The notes beneath the pieces were generated by a model, which saw only the letters and a list, made by a program, of their open reading frames with translations, was not told the DNA's origin and made no database searches. From Gonocerus acuteangulatus (lineage: Eukaryota; Arthropoda; Insecta; Hemiptera; Coreidae): a DNA stretch of 64,000 bases. The stretch lies in assembly GCA_946811695.1 (NCBI GenBank), contig OX328128.1, positions 31,625,415 through 31,689,414 of the forward strand. The letters are read 5' to 3'. The position numbers and the translations under genes are program-made. This document shows positions 22,184-32,574 of the stretch, in pieces; position 1 is the first letter of the stretch; the number at the start of each line of letters is the position of its first letter.

Positions 22184-23446
22184 ATGTCTTCATTTGAGAA
22201 GTTGTCTACCGCACAAAAACATAAACTTTTACTTTCTCGTAGGGGAACAGTGTTTGCCTTGGTCAGCGAGATTTATCAGGCGTCAAGAACATTGACAGCT
22301 GAAACTGCTTCTAAGTTTAGAACTAAATTTGATAGGTTGGTTAAGTCGGAAGCGGAATGGGCAGAAATCCGTGCAGCAATTGAGCTCTTTAATGTCTCAT
22401 TAGACGATAATGAAAGTGGGAATTTCACCATCTCGGTCTCAGCGGAGGAAAGGTCTTTCTCTGATGCAGTAGATCAAGCAAAAGAGAATTATCTTGCCTT
22501 TGCGCAGACAGCAACTGTTCAACCTTTGAATAAAGGAGAAATTACTCATGTTACTCCGCTCAGTGATAACCTCCTCCCTCGTATCTCTATTCCTACATTC
22601 TCAGGGGAAACTGAGAAATTTGTGGAATTTCTGTCATTGTTTGAATCTGTCGTTGATAACAACAAAAATATCTCCGATATTGCCAAATTTCAATATTTAA
22701 GATCTTCATTATCTGGCGATGCACTTTCGGTCATCGCTGGAATTGATTTACTTCCCCAAAATTATGTCATTGCTTTGGAAGCCTTGAAGAATAGATATCA
22801 GAATAAGAGACGCTTGGCTAGTATATATTTCCGTAAGGTCACGGAGTTTTCTCCTCTGTCGAATGGTTCACATAAGGAACTTCAGCGGTTTTTAACCACC
22901 CATACTAATAGCTTTTGTGCTTTGGAAAAAGTTGGTATTCCTGATATTAAGGACTTCATGAAATTGCAATTGGCTTTGACGAACCTAGATCCTGGTAGTC
23001 GCCGTGCATTTGAAGATAAATATTCATCTACTTCTTTCCCGTCATACGATGATTTAATTAAATTTATAACCAGTCGCAGTCGGACAGCAGAGTTGATGTC
23101 TGAAGAAGTTCGACCCGCCAAGAAGTCTGACAGTCCAGCTGGCAATAAGAAGAAGATTACCTCTCCGACGTACCAACTATATTCAGCAGAGGACAACTCA
23201 TCCCCTCCATCGGATGAATGTTCGGAGGAAAATAAAAGCCTGAAAGTATCTGATGATTCGCCTGTTTTGGCTTGTCCTGTTGCACCACCGGTTCGAAGAA
23301 AAGCTCCACTGCAATGCTGGAATTGTAAAGGACCACATGTATATCACAAATGTACTTTGCCCCGATCACGATTTTGTTTTAAGTGTGGACATTCTGGAGT
23401 GACAGTAGTTAATTGTCCTAAGTGTAATCCGGGAAACGGATCGTGA
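22184..23446 (+). CDS. gag: Gypsy Gag, 420 aa
   Basis: Structural polyprotein that packages the element's RNA. The ATG at 22184 is the first good start after the primer-binding site. The middle region reads LPRISIPTFSGETEKFVEFL and then FQYLRSSLSGDAL. That is the DUF1759-like Gag pattern best known from BEL/Pao elements and also seen in some Gypsy lineages. The C-terminus has two Cys-rich knuckles: CWNCKGPHVYHKC (His present) and CFKCGHSGVTVVNC, where the usual His position holds Val. The frame is unbroken. It ends at TGA 23444-23446, overlapping pol, with a slippery heptamer 7 bases before the stop. Some Gypsy groups have altered knuckles, so the missing His need not mean decay. Confidence 0.93.
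   Translation: MSSFEKLSTAQKHKLLLSRRGTVFALVSEIYQASRTLTAETASKFRTKFDRLVKSEAEWAEIRAAIELFNVSLDDNESGNFTISVSAEERSFSDAVDQAKENYLAFAQTATVQPLNKGEITHVTPLSDNLLPRISIPTFSGETEKFVEFLSLFESVVDNNKNISDIAKFQYLRSSLSGDALSVIAGIDLLPQNYVIALEALKNRYQNKRRLASIYFRKVTEFSPLSNGSHKELQRFLTTHTNSFCALEKVGIPDIKDFMKLQLALTNLDPGSRRAFEDKYSSTSFPSYDDLIKFITSRSRTAELMSEEVRPAKKSDSPAGNKKKITSPTYQLYSAEDNSSPPSDECSEENKSLKVSDDSPVLACPVAPPVRRKAPLQCWNCKGPHVYHKCTLPRSRFCFKCGHSGVTVVNCPKCNPGNGS
23431..23437 (+). promoter_or_regulatory. -1 ribosomal frameshift site GGGAAAC
   Basis: The heptamer sits in gag phase as G GGA AAC, the canonical X XXY YYZ form. Gag stops 7 bases later, and the pol frame is -1 relative to gag. The -1 frame is closed upstream by TAA at 23425-23427, so any shift must occur within 23428-23446. 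The heptamer is the only good candidate there. A downstream pseudoknot was not modelled. Confidence 0.8.
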
Positions 23447-26400
23447 GCCCAGTGAAGAGGGTCGCTCTGGTCTCTAAGGATAATAAAGGTCCTCAACCAC
23501 CTGATAAGCCTATTCGAAATTTTCAGAGGTCTTTGCAACATGTTGTTGGTTCTTCTGAAGTGAATCTTTCTGCTTCAATGACTTCATCCATCGGACGTTG
23601 GTATCTTCCACTTTCTCATCCAAGTTCTAAGGAGTCACCTTTGTCGGCTTTGGTTGACACTGGGTCCTGTAAATCTTATTTGAGTCCTCAGGGTCTTCGT
23701 GAGCTCAGTAGGTGGGAGCCTCGAGAAAACCCCATTACTTCATTTTCTGTCATGGTCGCAAATGGGACTTTGGTTACAATTAACAAATCCGTCACAGTGA
23801 GAGTGTCACTGTTTCAGAAAAGTTTCGCATTAACTTTCCATCTTATGCCTCACTTAAGTACTCCTTATTTATTGGGATTAGATTCCATCGCTCTATTAGA
23901 TATAGCCTTTAATTCAAAAGCGCAATGGTGGTTCTTGGAAGACCCCAAACTGATCTACAGCTTTATCGTTGATTCAGCCCAGCCTCAAGTTTCAGAATTA
24001 GTCGAGGAAAGTCAGTCCGACCGTAGGACGATCACCCTGACTCCAGATCAGAGCAAGCTCTTTGATAAAATTGTCAAGGAAGGGTTTGCTGAAGTCAAGT
24101 CGCTTTCTGGTAGGACAAATAAGATCGAACATCGCATAGAGGTCAAAGACGGCGTCAGACCTATCAAACAGAGGGCTTACTGTTACTCCCCGAAGGTGCT
24201 AGAGGCAATGCAGGCCGAGCTGGACTCCATGCTAGAGAAGGATCTCGTTGAAGTCAGCCATGCTGAATGGGCTTCACCCGTTGTCATGGTGCGTAAGCCT
24301 GATGGCACTTATAGGTTCTGTGTGGACTATCGTAAGGTCAACGATGTCTCAAAAAAGGATTCTTATCCTATCCCAAATCTGTCTCAATTGTTGGATAGCC
24401 TCCATCATGCCAAATATTTTTCCAAATTTGATCTTAAGAATGCCTTTCTGCAAGTTCCCTTGGCAGACGAGACTAGTAGAGATCTAACATCTTTCATTGT
24501 ACCTGGTAGAGGGTTGTTTAGGTTTAAAGTTATGCCTTTTGGGCTCACCAATAGTCCTGCTACATTTCAACGGCTTGTAGATAAAGTTTTTGGACCCGAT
24601 TTGCTTCCACATGTCATTGTCTATCTGGACGATATTTTGATATGCACTCCTGATTTCGAAACTCATTGTCGCACCCTTAAGGAGGTTTTTAAACGCCTTT
24701 GTGAAGCTGGCTTGAAAATAAATCCAGAGAAGTGTGAGTTTATGTGTAAAGAAGTAAGGTATCTTGGCTACTTGGTCACACCTAATGGCATCGTTCCTGA
24801 CCCTGAAAAGGTCTCCTCCGTTTTGAATTTCCCTACTCCTAACAATGTCCGTGCTCTTAGAAGATTCTTGGGTATGGCAGGATGGTACCGTAGGTTTATC
24901 TGCAATTATTCCACCATCGTTTCTCCTTTGAATAGGCTTACTAGTAAAAAGGTATCCTGGAAATGGGCCGAAGAACAGGAGAAGGCATTCCGCAAACTAA
25001 GAGAAGCTCTTATATCAGCTCCGATCCTTGCCAGGCCGGACTTCCGCTTGCCATTTACCCTCATCACTGATGCAAGCCATTGTGGACTTGGAGCTGTTCT
25101 GACTCAAGTTCAGGATGGAGTCGAAAGAGTGATAACTTACAGCTCTCGTGCTCTTTCTGCTAGTGAACGCAATTACTCCACCACGGAGAAGGAATGCTTA
25201 GCGGTTGTATGGAGTATTAATAAACATCGGCAGTATCTGGAAGGGTTTAAATTTCAAGTAGTGACGGACCATAGTAGCCTGAAGTGGCTTTTCAATTTAA
25301 AAGACCCAACTGGAAGGCTAGCCCGTTGGGCTCTTCAGTTACAACAATATGATTTTGATATCGAATTTCGTAAGGGTAAATTGAATGTTGTTGCGGATGC
25401 CCTCTCTCGAATCCCGGATGTTTCAGCTCTCCAAGTATTTTCAGCAGAGGCAGTTGGCCAAGCTGATCTATGGTATGAATTGAAGATGGAGCGGGTGAAG
25501 AGTCAGCCTCATAACCACCCCGATTGGATGGTTCATCAAGAACATTTGTATTATTATCGAGAAGACGCCAAGAAGAATGGTATGGACCGAGAAGAACCCG
25601 AAGCTTGGAAGTTGGTTGTACCCTCGTATCAAAGGAACCAGGTTATGGAGGAGAACCATACAGCTACACAAGCAGGACACCCTGGAATTGCCAAGACCTA
25701 TTGGCGCGTTGCACAATCATATTACTGGCCTGGTATGTATGATGATATTTCACGTTTTGTTCGTCGTTGCGAAGTTTGTCAGAGAGTGAAAGCCAATAAT
25801 CAGCCCAGTAGAGGATGGATGCAGCATCGGCATATCCAAGCCCCTTGGGATTGCGTCAGCTTTGACATAATGGGCCCTTATCCTCGTAGTGCTCAAGGGT
25901 TTACCCACCTTTTGGTGTTTCAAGATGTTTTCACACGTTGGGTGGAGTTGGTCCCCTTAAGGAATACCTCTGCTGCTTTGGTTGCTGAAAAGTTTAGAAA
26001 TGTCATCCTTAACCGTTTTGGTTGTCCCAGAGTCATTATCACCGACAATGGTACTAATCTCGTAAGCAAATGTATTGGTAAGATCACCGAGTCTTGCGGT
26101 ATCTATCATCATCGCACCCCTTTCTATCATTCCCAAGCCAATCCTGTGGAGAGGTCTAATCGTAACATCAAACAGATCATCACTTCTTACTTGCAGGGAT
26201 CTCACAAGAACTGGGATAAGTTCATTGGTGAAATCCAGTTTGCGCTCAATTCCGTTTGCCAAGAGTCCACCAAGTTCTCTCCGGCTTTCCTCAATTATGG
26301 TCGGGAACTCCGCATGGCTAATAGCCCCCGTTTTACTAGTCATGACCATGATATTGATCTGAATCAGGATGTTAGTCCAGCCAAGGAAAGATGGGCTCAA

Positions 26401-26709
26401 CGTATGAAGAAAATGAAGGAGATCTTCCACGCTGTAGAAGAAAATGTGGTGAAAGCCCAAGATACACAGATGAACCGTTACAACCTTAGACGAAGGGAAG
26501 AGACCTTCAAGCCTGGAGATCAAGTCCTCAGGAAGAGCTTTCCGCAATCCTCTAAACCCAATTCGTTCTGTGCCAAGCTAGTGCCCAAGTTTATCGGTCC
26601 TTTCAAGGTCACCCGTGTTAGCCCAGCTGGAGTCTGTTGGTTGGAAGATGAGAAAGGATCACAAGCAGGGAAATGGCATGCTCGTAATCTCAAACCCTAC
26701 AATCGTTGA
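23434..26709 (+). CDS. pol: Gypsy Pol: protease-RT-RNase H-integrase
   Basis: Expressed by -1 frameshift, not from its own start (the frame has only a GTG at 23443). Counting from there, protease ALVDTGS is near residue 72. RT has KKDSYPIPNLSQLLD, FSKFDLKNAFLQVP, PFGLTNSPATFQRL and VYLDD at about 393-397. RNase H has ITDASHCGLGAVL (about 541) and TDHSSLKWL. The integrase zinc finger is H-x6-H...CEVC (about 735-780). The integrase core has D808 (FDIMGP), D868 (ITDNGTN) and E903 (NPVERSN), giving 34 residues between the last two by my count. The C-terminal GPFKVTRV module is present. Every catalytic motif is present and there are no stops, so it should be functional. Confidence 0.95.
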   Translation, partial: KRIVSPVKRVALVSKDNKGPQPPDKPIRNFQRSLQHVVGSSEVNLSASMTSSIGRWYLPLSHPSSKESPLSALVDTGSCKSYLSPQGLRELSRWEPRENPITSFSVMVANGTLVTINKSVTVRVSLFQKSFALTFHLMPHLSTPYLLGLDSIALLDIAFNSKAQWWFLEDPKLIYSFIVDSAQPQVSELVEESQSDRRTITLTPDQSKLFDKIVKEGFAEVKSLSGRTNKIEHRIEVKDGVRPIKQRAYCYSPKVLEAMQAELDSMLEKDLVEVSHAEWASPVVMVRKPDGTYRFCVDYRKVNDVSKKDSYPIPNLSQLLDSLHHAKYFSKFDLKNAFLQVPLADETSRDLTSFIVPGRGLFRFKVMPFGLTNSPATFQRLVDKVFGPDLLPHVIVYLDDILICTPDFETHCRTLKEVFKRLCEAGLKINPEKCEFMCKEVRYLGYLVTPNGIVPDPEKVSSVLNFPTPNNVRALRRFLGMAGWYRRFICNYSTIVSPLNRLTSKKVSWKWAEEQEKAFRKLREALISAPILARPDFRLPFTLITDASHCGLGAVLTQVQDGVERVITYSSRALSASERNYSTTEKECLAVVWSINKHRQYLEGFKFQVVTDHSSLKWLFNLKDPTGRLARWALQLQQYDFDIEFRKGKLNVVADALSRIPDVSALQVFSAEAVGQADLWYELKMERVKSQPHNHPDWMVHQEHLYYYREDAKKNGMDREEPEAWKLVVPSYQRNQVMEENHTATQAGHPGIAKTYWRVAQSYYWPGMYDDISRFVRRCEVCQRVKANNQPSRGWMQHRHIQAPWDCVSFDIMGPYPRSAQGFTHLLVFQDVFTRWVELVPLRNTSAALVAEKFRNVILNRFGCPRVIITDNGTNLVSKCIGKITESCGIYHHRTPFYHSQANPVERSNRNIKQIITSYLQGSHKNWDKFIGEIQFALNSVCQESTKFSPAFLNYGRELRMANSPRFTSHDHDIDLNQDVSPAKERWAQRMKKMKEIFHAVEENVVKAQDTQMNRYNLRRREETFKPGDQVLRKSFPQSSKPNSFCAKLVPKFIGPFKVTRVSPAGVCWLEDEKGSQAGKWHARNLKPYNR

Positions 26710-26732
26710 TAATTTCTGGCGGTTCTCCCTCT

Positions 26733-26743
26733 AAGGAAGGGGG
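26733..26743 (+). other. Polypurine tract
   Basis: AAGGAAGGGGG ends 3 bp before the 3' LTR; primes plus-strand DNA synthesis in LTR elements. Confidence 0.85.
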
Positions 26744-26746
26744 TAT

Positions 26747-28401
26747 TGTGACGTGGCGCCCTGCGGGGAGTGAGAACCTGCTTTCTCTACCTCTTTGGAC
26801 TGATAACATTTCACGTTTTATATTTTATTTGGAATTCGCACCACTTGTAAATGTTTACTATCCACAAAAGATAGTCAATTTTCTTCTCCATTTTGGATGT
26901 AATAGTTTCGTATATAATTTAAGATTTTTATTCTTCTGTTTTTTTTTCCCGTGGTCGGTAGGCCTTGGAGGAGTGGCGTCGGTTCTAGGGGGAGTCTGTG
27001 AGAAAATGGCGTAGAAGCAGGTGCTAGAGAAAAAAAGTTTTTCTTTGCAAGTATGAGGTTTCCAGCTTTTAAGGAGGGACTGAGGCGTCCTTTTTGTTAA
27101 CAATGAAAATGAAGATCCAGTAGCACGAAGAGGCGGCATTTGTCTTCTCGGTTTATCGTTTTGGCCGAACATGTGATTGGAACTCCATGTGGTAGGCTTT
27201 TAGAGCATATTGTGGGACATATGAGTGAGTAACCCATACATTTTATCTTCTGCTGGACACCAGTCTCCACGTTTCATTTATCTCCAGGCCTCATTTAAAT
27301 TTTTTTTTTGCCGTTCAAGTACTGCCATGAGTGCAAGTAACTATATTGTGTATAACTTAAAAATTTGGGAAAAGTTAAGTTTACTATCGCTAAATAAGTT
27401 ATAGGCAATGCCAGATCACCAAAATTTTGTGTTGTAATCTGATATTGGTGTCTATGCCAAGTTTTGGAATTGTACATGTAGTTGCAATTCAATAGTTCTT
27501 CCCGATGTGTGTACTATGCCAATTTATTGGATAGTTATGGACTTCAGTTATTATTAAGATTTTATTCAAAGTCTATATTTTTGCTTCTTCCCACATCAAT
27601 GATTATACCTGGTGTATGTATATATATATATTTATGTTTTTATCGAGAGTCCAATTGTTGGCTTCTTCCCAGATTACTGATAGTATCTGGTGTATATACA
27701 TATATGTTTATCTATCGATACCTTTTGCTATATTATTCAATACTTGAATAATATTGATTCTTTTGTGATATTTCTATATATATATAGATTTATGCTTTTA
27801 TTAAGAGTCTAATTTTGTTCTTCCCAGATTACTGATAGTATCTGGTGTATATGCATATATGTTTATCTATCGATATCTTTTACTATATTATTCAATATTT
27901 GAATAATATTAATCCTTCTTGATATTTCTATGTATTAATGATATTTAAAATATATATATACAAGCTTACCCTTTATTGGGAATTTATTTCTTTTTGTATT
28001 TATAGATATTGATTGTGTTTGGGTATATGGGTTTGAATAATGTTAGTCCTTCTTGATATTTCTATGTATTAATGATATAAAAAATATATATACAAGCTTA
28101 CCCTTTATTGGGAACTATTTGTGGTGTTTCAAGATATTTACTATATTTAAGGTATATATATAGAGGTATATGTTTGTTTTTTTTTTGGAACCTTTGTACT
28201 TATCTCAATATAGTTACCAGCTCTGAGTATCTTGTTGTGTTCTTTTATTTGGATCACCTGGGTTTCATACCTCATTGAACCTGGCTATCCGTTGGTCTAT
28301 CCGGATAAATTGTACCACCCCAGGTGTTGGTAAATGAGTCTCGCTTTAAACTGTTTTTCTTTTGTTTTAATATTCTTTCAAATTAAATTTATTTCGGTAC
28401 A
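26747..28401 (+). repeat. Gypsy 3' LTR
   Basis: Offset by 6396 bp from the 5' LTR throughout; two bases longer because of a T-run near 28181-28190. Confidence 0.96.
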
Positions 28402-28405
28402 ACAT
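28402..28405. repeat. 4-bp target-site duplication of the Gypsy element, right
   Basis: ACAT, matching 20347-20350. Confidence 0.8.
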
Positions 28406-28607
28406 ATGTAATGTATATAGTAATGTTTTAATATACATAATAGTGTACATGCTTATAACTGTTATATTAATTCGTAAAATACTTTTATTGTATATTAATG
28501 TTTTTACTTTTTATGAAATGTCAATAAGAAATTGTAATAACTGTTTAATAATAAGAACAGATTTGTAAATATCGAGCGAATCATCTGCGTTATGAGTCTT
28601 CATAATA

Positions 28608-28780
28608 AATAAAAAATCATACGAAATTTGACCTTCCAATGCTCTCAAACCTGTCGTGATGGAGTGAAACAGACTCCGGATTAGGATTAAAAGTGTTGAA
28701 ATACATAAGAATATGTGTATGTTGTCTTTGGAAATCACAAATTCTTTTTTTTTTGTGTGTGTGTGCCTCTGTTACCAAAC
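28608..28780. mobile_element. Foldback element, single-arm fragment
   Basis: ATCATACGAAATTTGACCTTC, AAACCTGTCGTGATGG.GT, AAACAGACTCCGGATTAGGA and TGTCTTTGGAAAT follow the right arm of 29872-30440 in order. The left arm is missing. Confidence 0.65.
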
Positions 28781-28844
28781 GAATCAATGTGAACTGAAAT
28801 ACTTGAAAAATGTATCTAAAAGTGCTCACTAGAAGATAAAATTG

Positions 28845-28925
28845 ACACTAGGCACTAGGGTTTCCAACTCAAATCATCCAGAACACGAGTCTAGTGCACT
28901 ACCACAGAGCCAAACTCGCTCCCTG
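28845..28925 (-). repeat. tRNA-like SINE remnant
   Basis: The minus strand reads TTTGGCTCTGTGGTAGTGC (A-box-like), about 35 bp later GATTTGAGTTGGAAAC (degenerate B box). It is too diverged to be a tRNA gene. A second A-box-like AATCAGTGGTAGAGCAC is at about 32205-32225 (minus). Confidence 0.45.
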
Positions 28926-28929
28926 TTAT

Positions 28930-29870
28930 GTTATAAAGCTATGGAAACATTGAAGTCAAGACTCCCACACTCATTTCAGACAAATATCGTAGTACAAAGT
29001 CATGGAAAGAGAGTTAATTAATATTTAGAGAGGAGAACAAACAAGACAACTATTGATCGGACACAATACCACCAATTGTACAGCGAGTATTGTATTTGTT
29101 GTAGAATGGAATGTTGTCTTGCATGCAACAATTGTTGTGCGGCCCGGGGGCATTGGAAAATGAATTCCTCTCCATTAGCATGCATTCTTCCCTCCCATAT
29201 TGGGCAGGTCATTTTCAATTTACCATCGGGTAATTGGATATTCCAATGGAGTCATTTTCTCTCCGCTCATAATGAATGAATTTATAAATGTGTAATTATT
29301 GCGGGATTGGCTCTTCAAAGAAATGTAAGTTTTTTTTTTGCAACCTTACACCCTTACAATAACCAAGAATTATCGGATGATTTGAGAAAAAATTACAAAA
29401 GCAAATAGGCACAATTAAATTCTGACTCGAAGGTACTGCTTCATTTTGGCGTGTTTCCATAGCTATATTTTTTGTGGTCTAATTTTAAAAACATAACAAA
29501 AACTCTCATCAGCAAGCAATAACATTCAGTAAAACATATAAAATGTGACATACAATAAATTAAAAGAAGAATTCCAAGTCTTATAACTGGTTAAAGCAAC
29601 AAGACTTAAACTAAAGGGGATTTGAACTTCACGATAACGCAAAAAATAGACAATTAACTTCGAACAATAAAATAATTCCACAGAAACTGATTAATCTTAG
29701 TCATTATCCGTTTTTATCCCTAGTTTCATTTGGAAAGGTTGGAATAGGAACAGTTGAAGTTTTGTTTTCGTCTTTCTCAACTTTTGATCTTATACAAATC
29801 TACTTAATGAAATCTCAACAAAAAGTGACATTAGGCGTTTCAATAAACGCCACGAAATTTTGGTATAACG
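28930..29870. other. Non-coding stretch
   Basis: No gene recognised. At 29700-29740 a diverged scrap of the CTCGCAGGAACTGC repeat family (TTTTTATCCCTAGTTTCATTTGG) is visible. Confidence 0.4.
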
Positions 29871-29871
29871 G

Positions 29872-30440
29872 TAACACAGGCACAAAAAATAAAAAAAGTG
29901 GTATTTTCCAAAGACACCATACATAATATGTATTTTGACTTGCAGAATCCAAATCCGGAGTCCGTTTAACCCCAGCACGTCAGGTTTAAGGGCATATGAT
30001 TGTCAAATTCCGTTTGAAGACGTTCAAGAAGAAATAACTAAAGCTTCCATGGTTTTGAGGGTCGTTGAATTCGAATCCGGGGCCTGTTTCACCTCATCGG
30101 CGCAAAAATCAAGGTCATTTCAAGGACAAATATGTCTGTTTGACAAAAAATGAATTTTGACTGCAGTGTCATTTTTTGCAAAATAAACATATTTGTCCTT
30201 TTAATGAGCTCGATTTTGTACCGACGAGGTGAAACAGCCCTCGGATTCGAGTTCAACGACCATCAAAACCATGGAATTCTTAAACGACTTCATACGAAAT
30301 TTGACCATCAAATACCCTTAAACCTGACGTGCTGGGGTCAAACGGACACCGGATTCGGATTCAGCGTATCAAACTACATAATAATATATGTATAATGTCT
30401 TTGGAAAATACCACCTTATTTATTTTGTGTGCCTGTGTAA
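29872..30440. mobile_element. Foldback (long-inverted-repeat) element, best copy, 569 bp
   Basis: The left arm runs GTAACACAGGCAC ... GGAGTCCG ... CAGCACGTCAGGTTTAAGGG ... TTGAGGGTCGTTGAATTCGA ... AAGGACAAATATG. The right arm is the same in reverse complement, ending GTGCCTGTGTAA. The centre is near 30161 with only a small loop. It has arms of about 280 bp and no coding capacity. Other copies are at 18942-19392, 28608-28780 and 36805-37148. A transcript would fold into a long hairpin. Superfamily is not assignable; no clear target-site duplication was found. Confidence 0.88.
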
Positions 30441-31228
30441 TTATTCACTCTACCATCTGAACACACATTCTCATTTATTTACCTTTAAACTTTATTTGGC
30501 AATCAGAAAATCCGAATTCTGTTTCTGCGTAAAACAAAATTATTCCTAAGAGACTTGTGTCGCGGAATAACAATAACATTTTTATCTCATTTCATATTGG
30601 AATGGATATGATTAGGGTTGGTTAATAAAAGGGGTTTAACGGATCTGTGCAAAAACTTCCCCGTTCCACCGACAGACAGGAAGAGGAAGAGAGAGAGAGA
30701 GACCACAAGATAGCTGAATAATTAAAAGATACCTTTGTCTTTGGGAATCCTGCATAAAGTGTGATAATAAGGTCTGTATCTAGATAATGATCCTGGATAA
30801 CGAACCAACGTCAATATCGTGTCCGGTTCTTCTTCCTCTTATTCTTTATTCTTTGTTATTCGTAGCTTTATCCTTATCTATTAATTGGCGTCATAATGAA
30901 CCTCAAAATATCATTTAGCAGTTTTTACCCGCTCCTTTTATACCATTTTATAATTAAAAAAAAAAAAATCTCGACGCAATTTATAAATGAACAGATTTAA
31001 TAAAGTTTTATTTCAATGATAATTTATTTTAATTAACGAGGCAGTATTGAACGGCGTTTTTAATAAGGAAAATACGCCGGCCAATGCCTCCTCTATTTGG
31101 AATTAAATGATCACAAGTGGACACGCGTTGTTTTCAAATTTATATGAATAAATTTAAATTCTAAACTACTTTAATTTTGATATGGCCCGTATAAAAATGG
31201 AAATCGTAACGTCGTATCTCAAAAGTTT
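30441..31228. other. Non-coding stretch
   Basis: AT-rich, with a GA-rich run (about 30680-30705). Nothing recognised. Confidence 0.4.
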
Positions 31229-31416
<188 letters not shown>

Positions 31417-31439
31417 ATAACATAATAAATGCACACATA

Positions 31440-31650
31440 CAAATGCATGAGGACGGTGGCCGCGAATGTTAATGCGTGAGCACTTAACACTCTGTCCCAA
31501 GGGTCGTGGATTCCCACAAGGGGAGGTGGCTTTTCTTTGGAAAAAAGAAAAGGCATCAACCCTATCCTGGCTATCCTGGCTAGAAACGGATGGTGATCTA
31601 TAAATAACCCGTCCTAAAATTCTGAATTAAATTTAATGGACATTATAATT
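31440..31650 (+). repeat. tRNA-derived SINE (Lys-hinge family), plus copy
   Basis: It contains GTTAATGCGTGAGCACTTAACACTCTG, a damaged B box (GGTCGTGGATTCCCAC), AGAAAAGGCATCAACCCTATCCTGGC and a tail near AATTTAATGGACATTATAAT. It is the same family as 47100-47319 (minus), where the B box is intact. The A-box end is diverged. Confidence 0.7.
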
Positions 31651-31749
31651 TAAATGAATATAAAAAAAAAATCAATTCTACATCAAAATAAGTATTTTGT
31701 AAAACAAGGCAAGAAAATGTGAAACAGTATTATAATGTTTCCAAGAGGG

Positions 31750-31855
31750 AACAATCTGACAGAGAATGGAGTTATTTCTGCTTAGGATTCTGTCAGTTTC
31801 CTGTTACCCCGCCTTAAATCTTCCTTCTCTTTGAAATACGTTTTACATTTTTAAG
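31750..31855. repeat. Interspersed repeat (inverted relative to 35070-35150)
   Basis: AGGATTCTGTCAGTTTCCTGTTACCCCGCCTTAAATCTTCCTTCTCTTTGA is, with changes, the reverse complement of the block at 35070-35150. A scrap is also at 45553-45600. Confidence 0.65.
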
Positions 31856-32309
31856 ATAAAAACCTGCCAATAAATGCTTCTATTCATTTATCGCTAAAAC
31901 TGTAACCCTTCGGCTACGTCCAGACGATGGTACACGAGGGTTCCGGTGCTATGGCGACTAACCCACGTGGTTACCGTACAATCGAAACTGTCAAATCATA
32001 GGTTATGGCGTAAAAACATTGGAGAATAATCAGTGGAGTTAGTTACAGGGTAATATTAAGCATTACTAATGGGCAATAAATAATGGGCCCTTTTCCAGAT
32101 GAATATCAAATTGTGTGTATAACTCATTATGTCCCCTTTAGACATATCCATGATACAAGCTTTTTCCCACAGGGACATTTACCTAGCCTATGACTCAGTT
32201 AGAGAAAGAATTTAATCCAGTGCTCTACCACTGATTTTACACTTTTCTCAAAACTGTTTTATCCGTTTTACAACGGATCTACTTTACAAAAAGTATATCT
32301 GGAAGCCAT
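31856..32309. other. Non-coding stretch
   Basis: Only a tRNA-like A-box scrap (minus strand, about 32205-32225) was noticed. Confidence 0.4.
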
Positions 32310-32500
32310 AAACCCCAATGCCGGAAGCGCTAAACTTTTTAGCGCTAATATTGCCGAAAAAAATGTCTTCCGGCCACCGGATTCTGTTGATTAACGAATT
32401 TGGCAAATTAAATCAGTCACAGTATTTTTGGATAAAATTTCACTAAAATCAGATCATCTTAGTCGCAGCTACCAATTTTTATATAGCCAAGAAAATATAT
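32310..32500. repeat. Diverged copy of the 13927-14180 repeat
   Basis: GATTAACGAATTTGGCAAATTAAAT and GATAAAATTTCACTAAAATCAGATCATCTTAG parallel the order seen at 14060-14150. Confidence 0.4.
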
Positions 32501-32574
32501 ATTATTTTTCTCTGCAGTCTGTAAGTATGTATTTGATTGTTATTGGAAAATTTAAAAGTGTACAATTCGGTTGT

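Larger units (their letters stand above)
20351..28401 (+). mobile_element. Apparently intact Ty3/Gypsy LTR retrotransposon (8.05 kb)
   Basis: Two LTRs of 1653 and 1655 bp begin TGTGACG and end GGTACA. They differ, by eye, by one substitution (CCTAATTG/CCTCATTG) and two extra T in a T-run. Between them are a primer-binding site, gag, pol in the -1 frame, and a polypurine tract. A 4-bp ACAT duplication flanks the element. There is no env-like frame after integrase. The near-identical LTRs and unbroken frames mean a very recent insertion, possibly still active. It sits 27 bp past the hAT MITE's target-site duplication, in antisense to the host sarcoglycan gene. Confidence 0.96.

Noticed and set aside
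24248..26547. Alternate frames within Gypsy pol
   Set aside because: Shadows of the pol frame, which carries all catalytic motifs.
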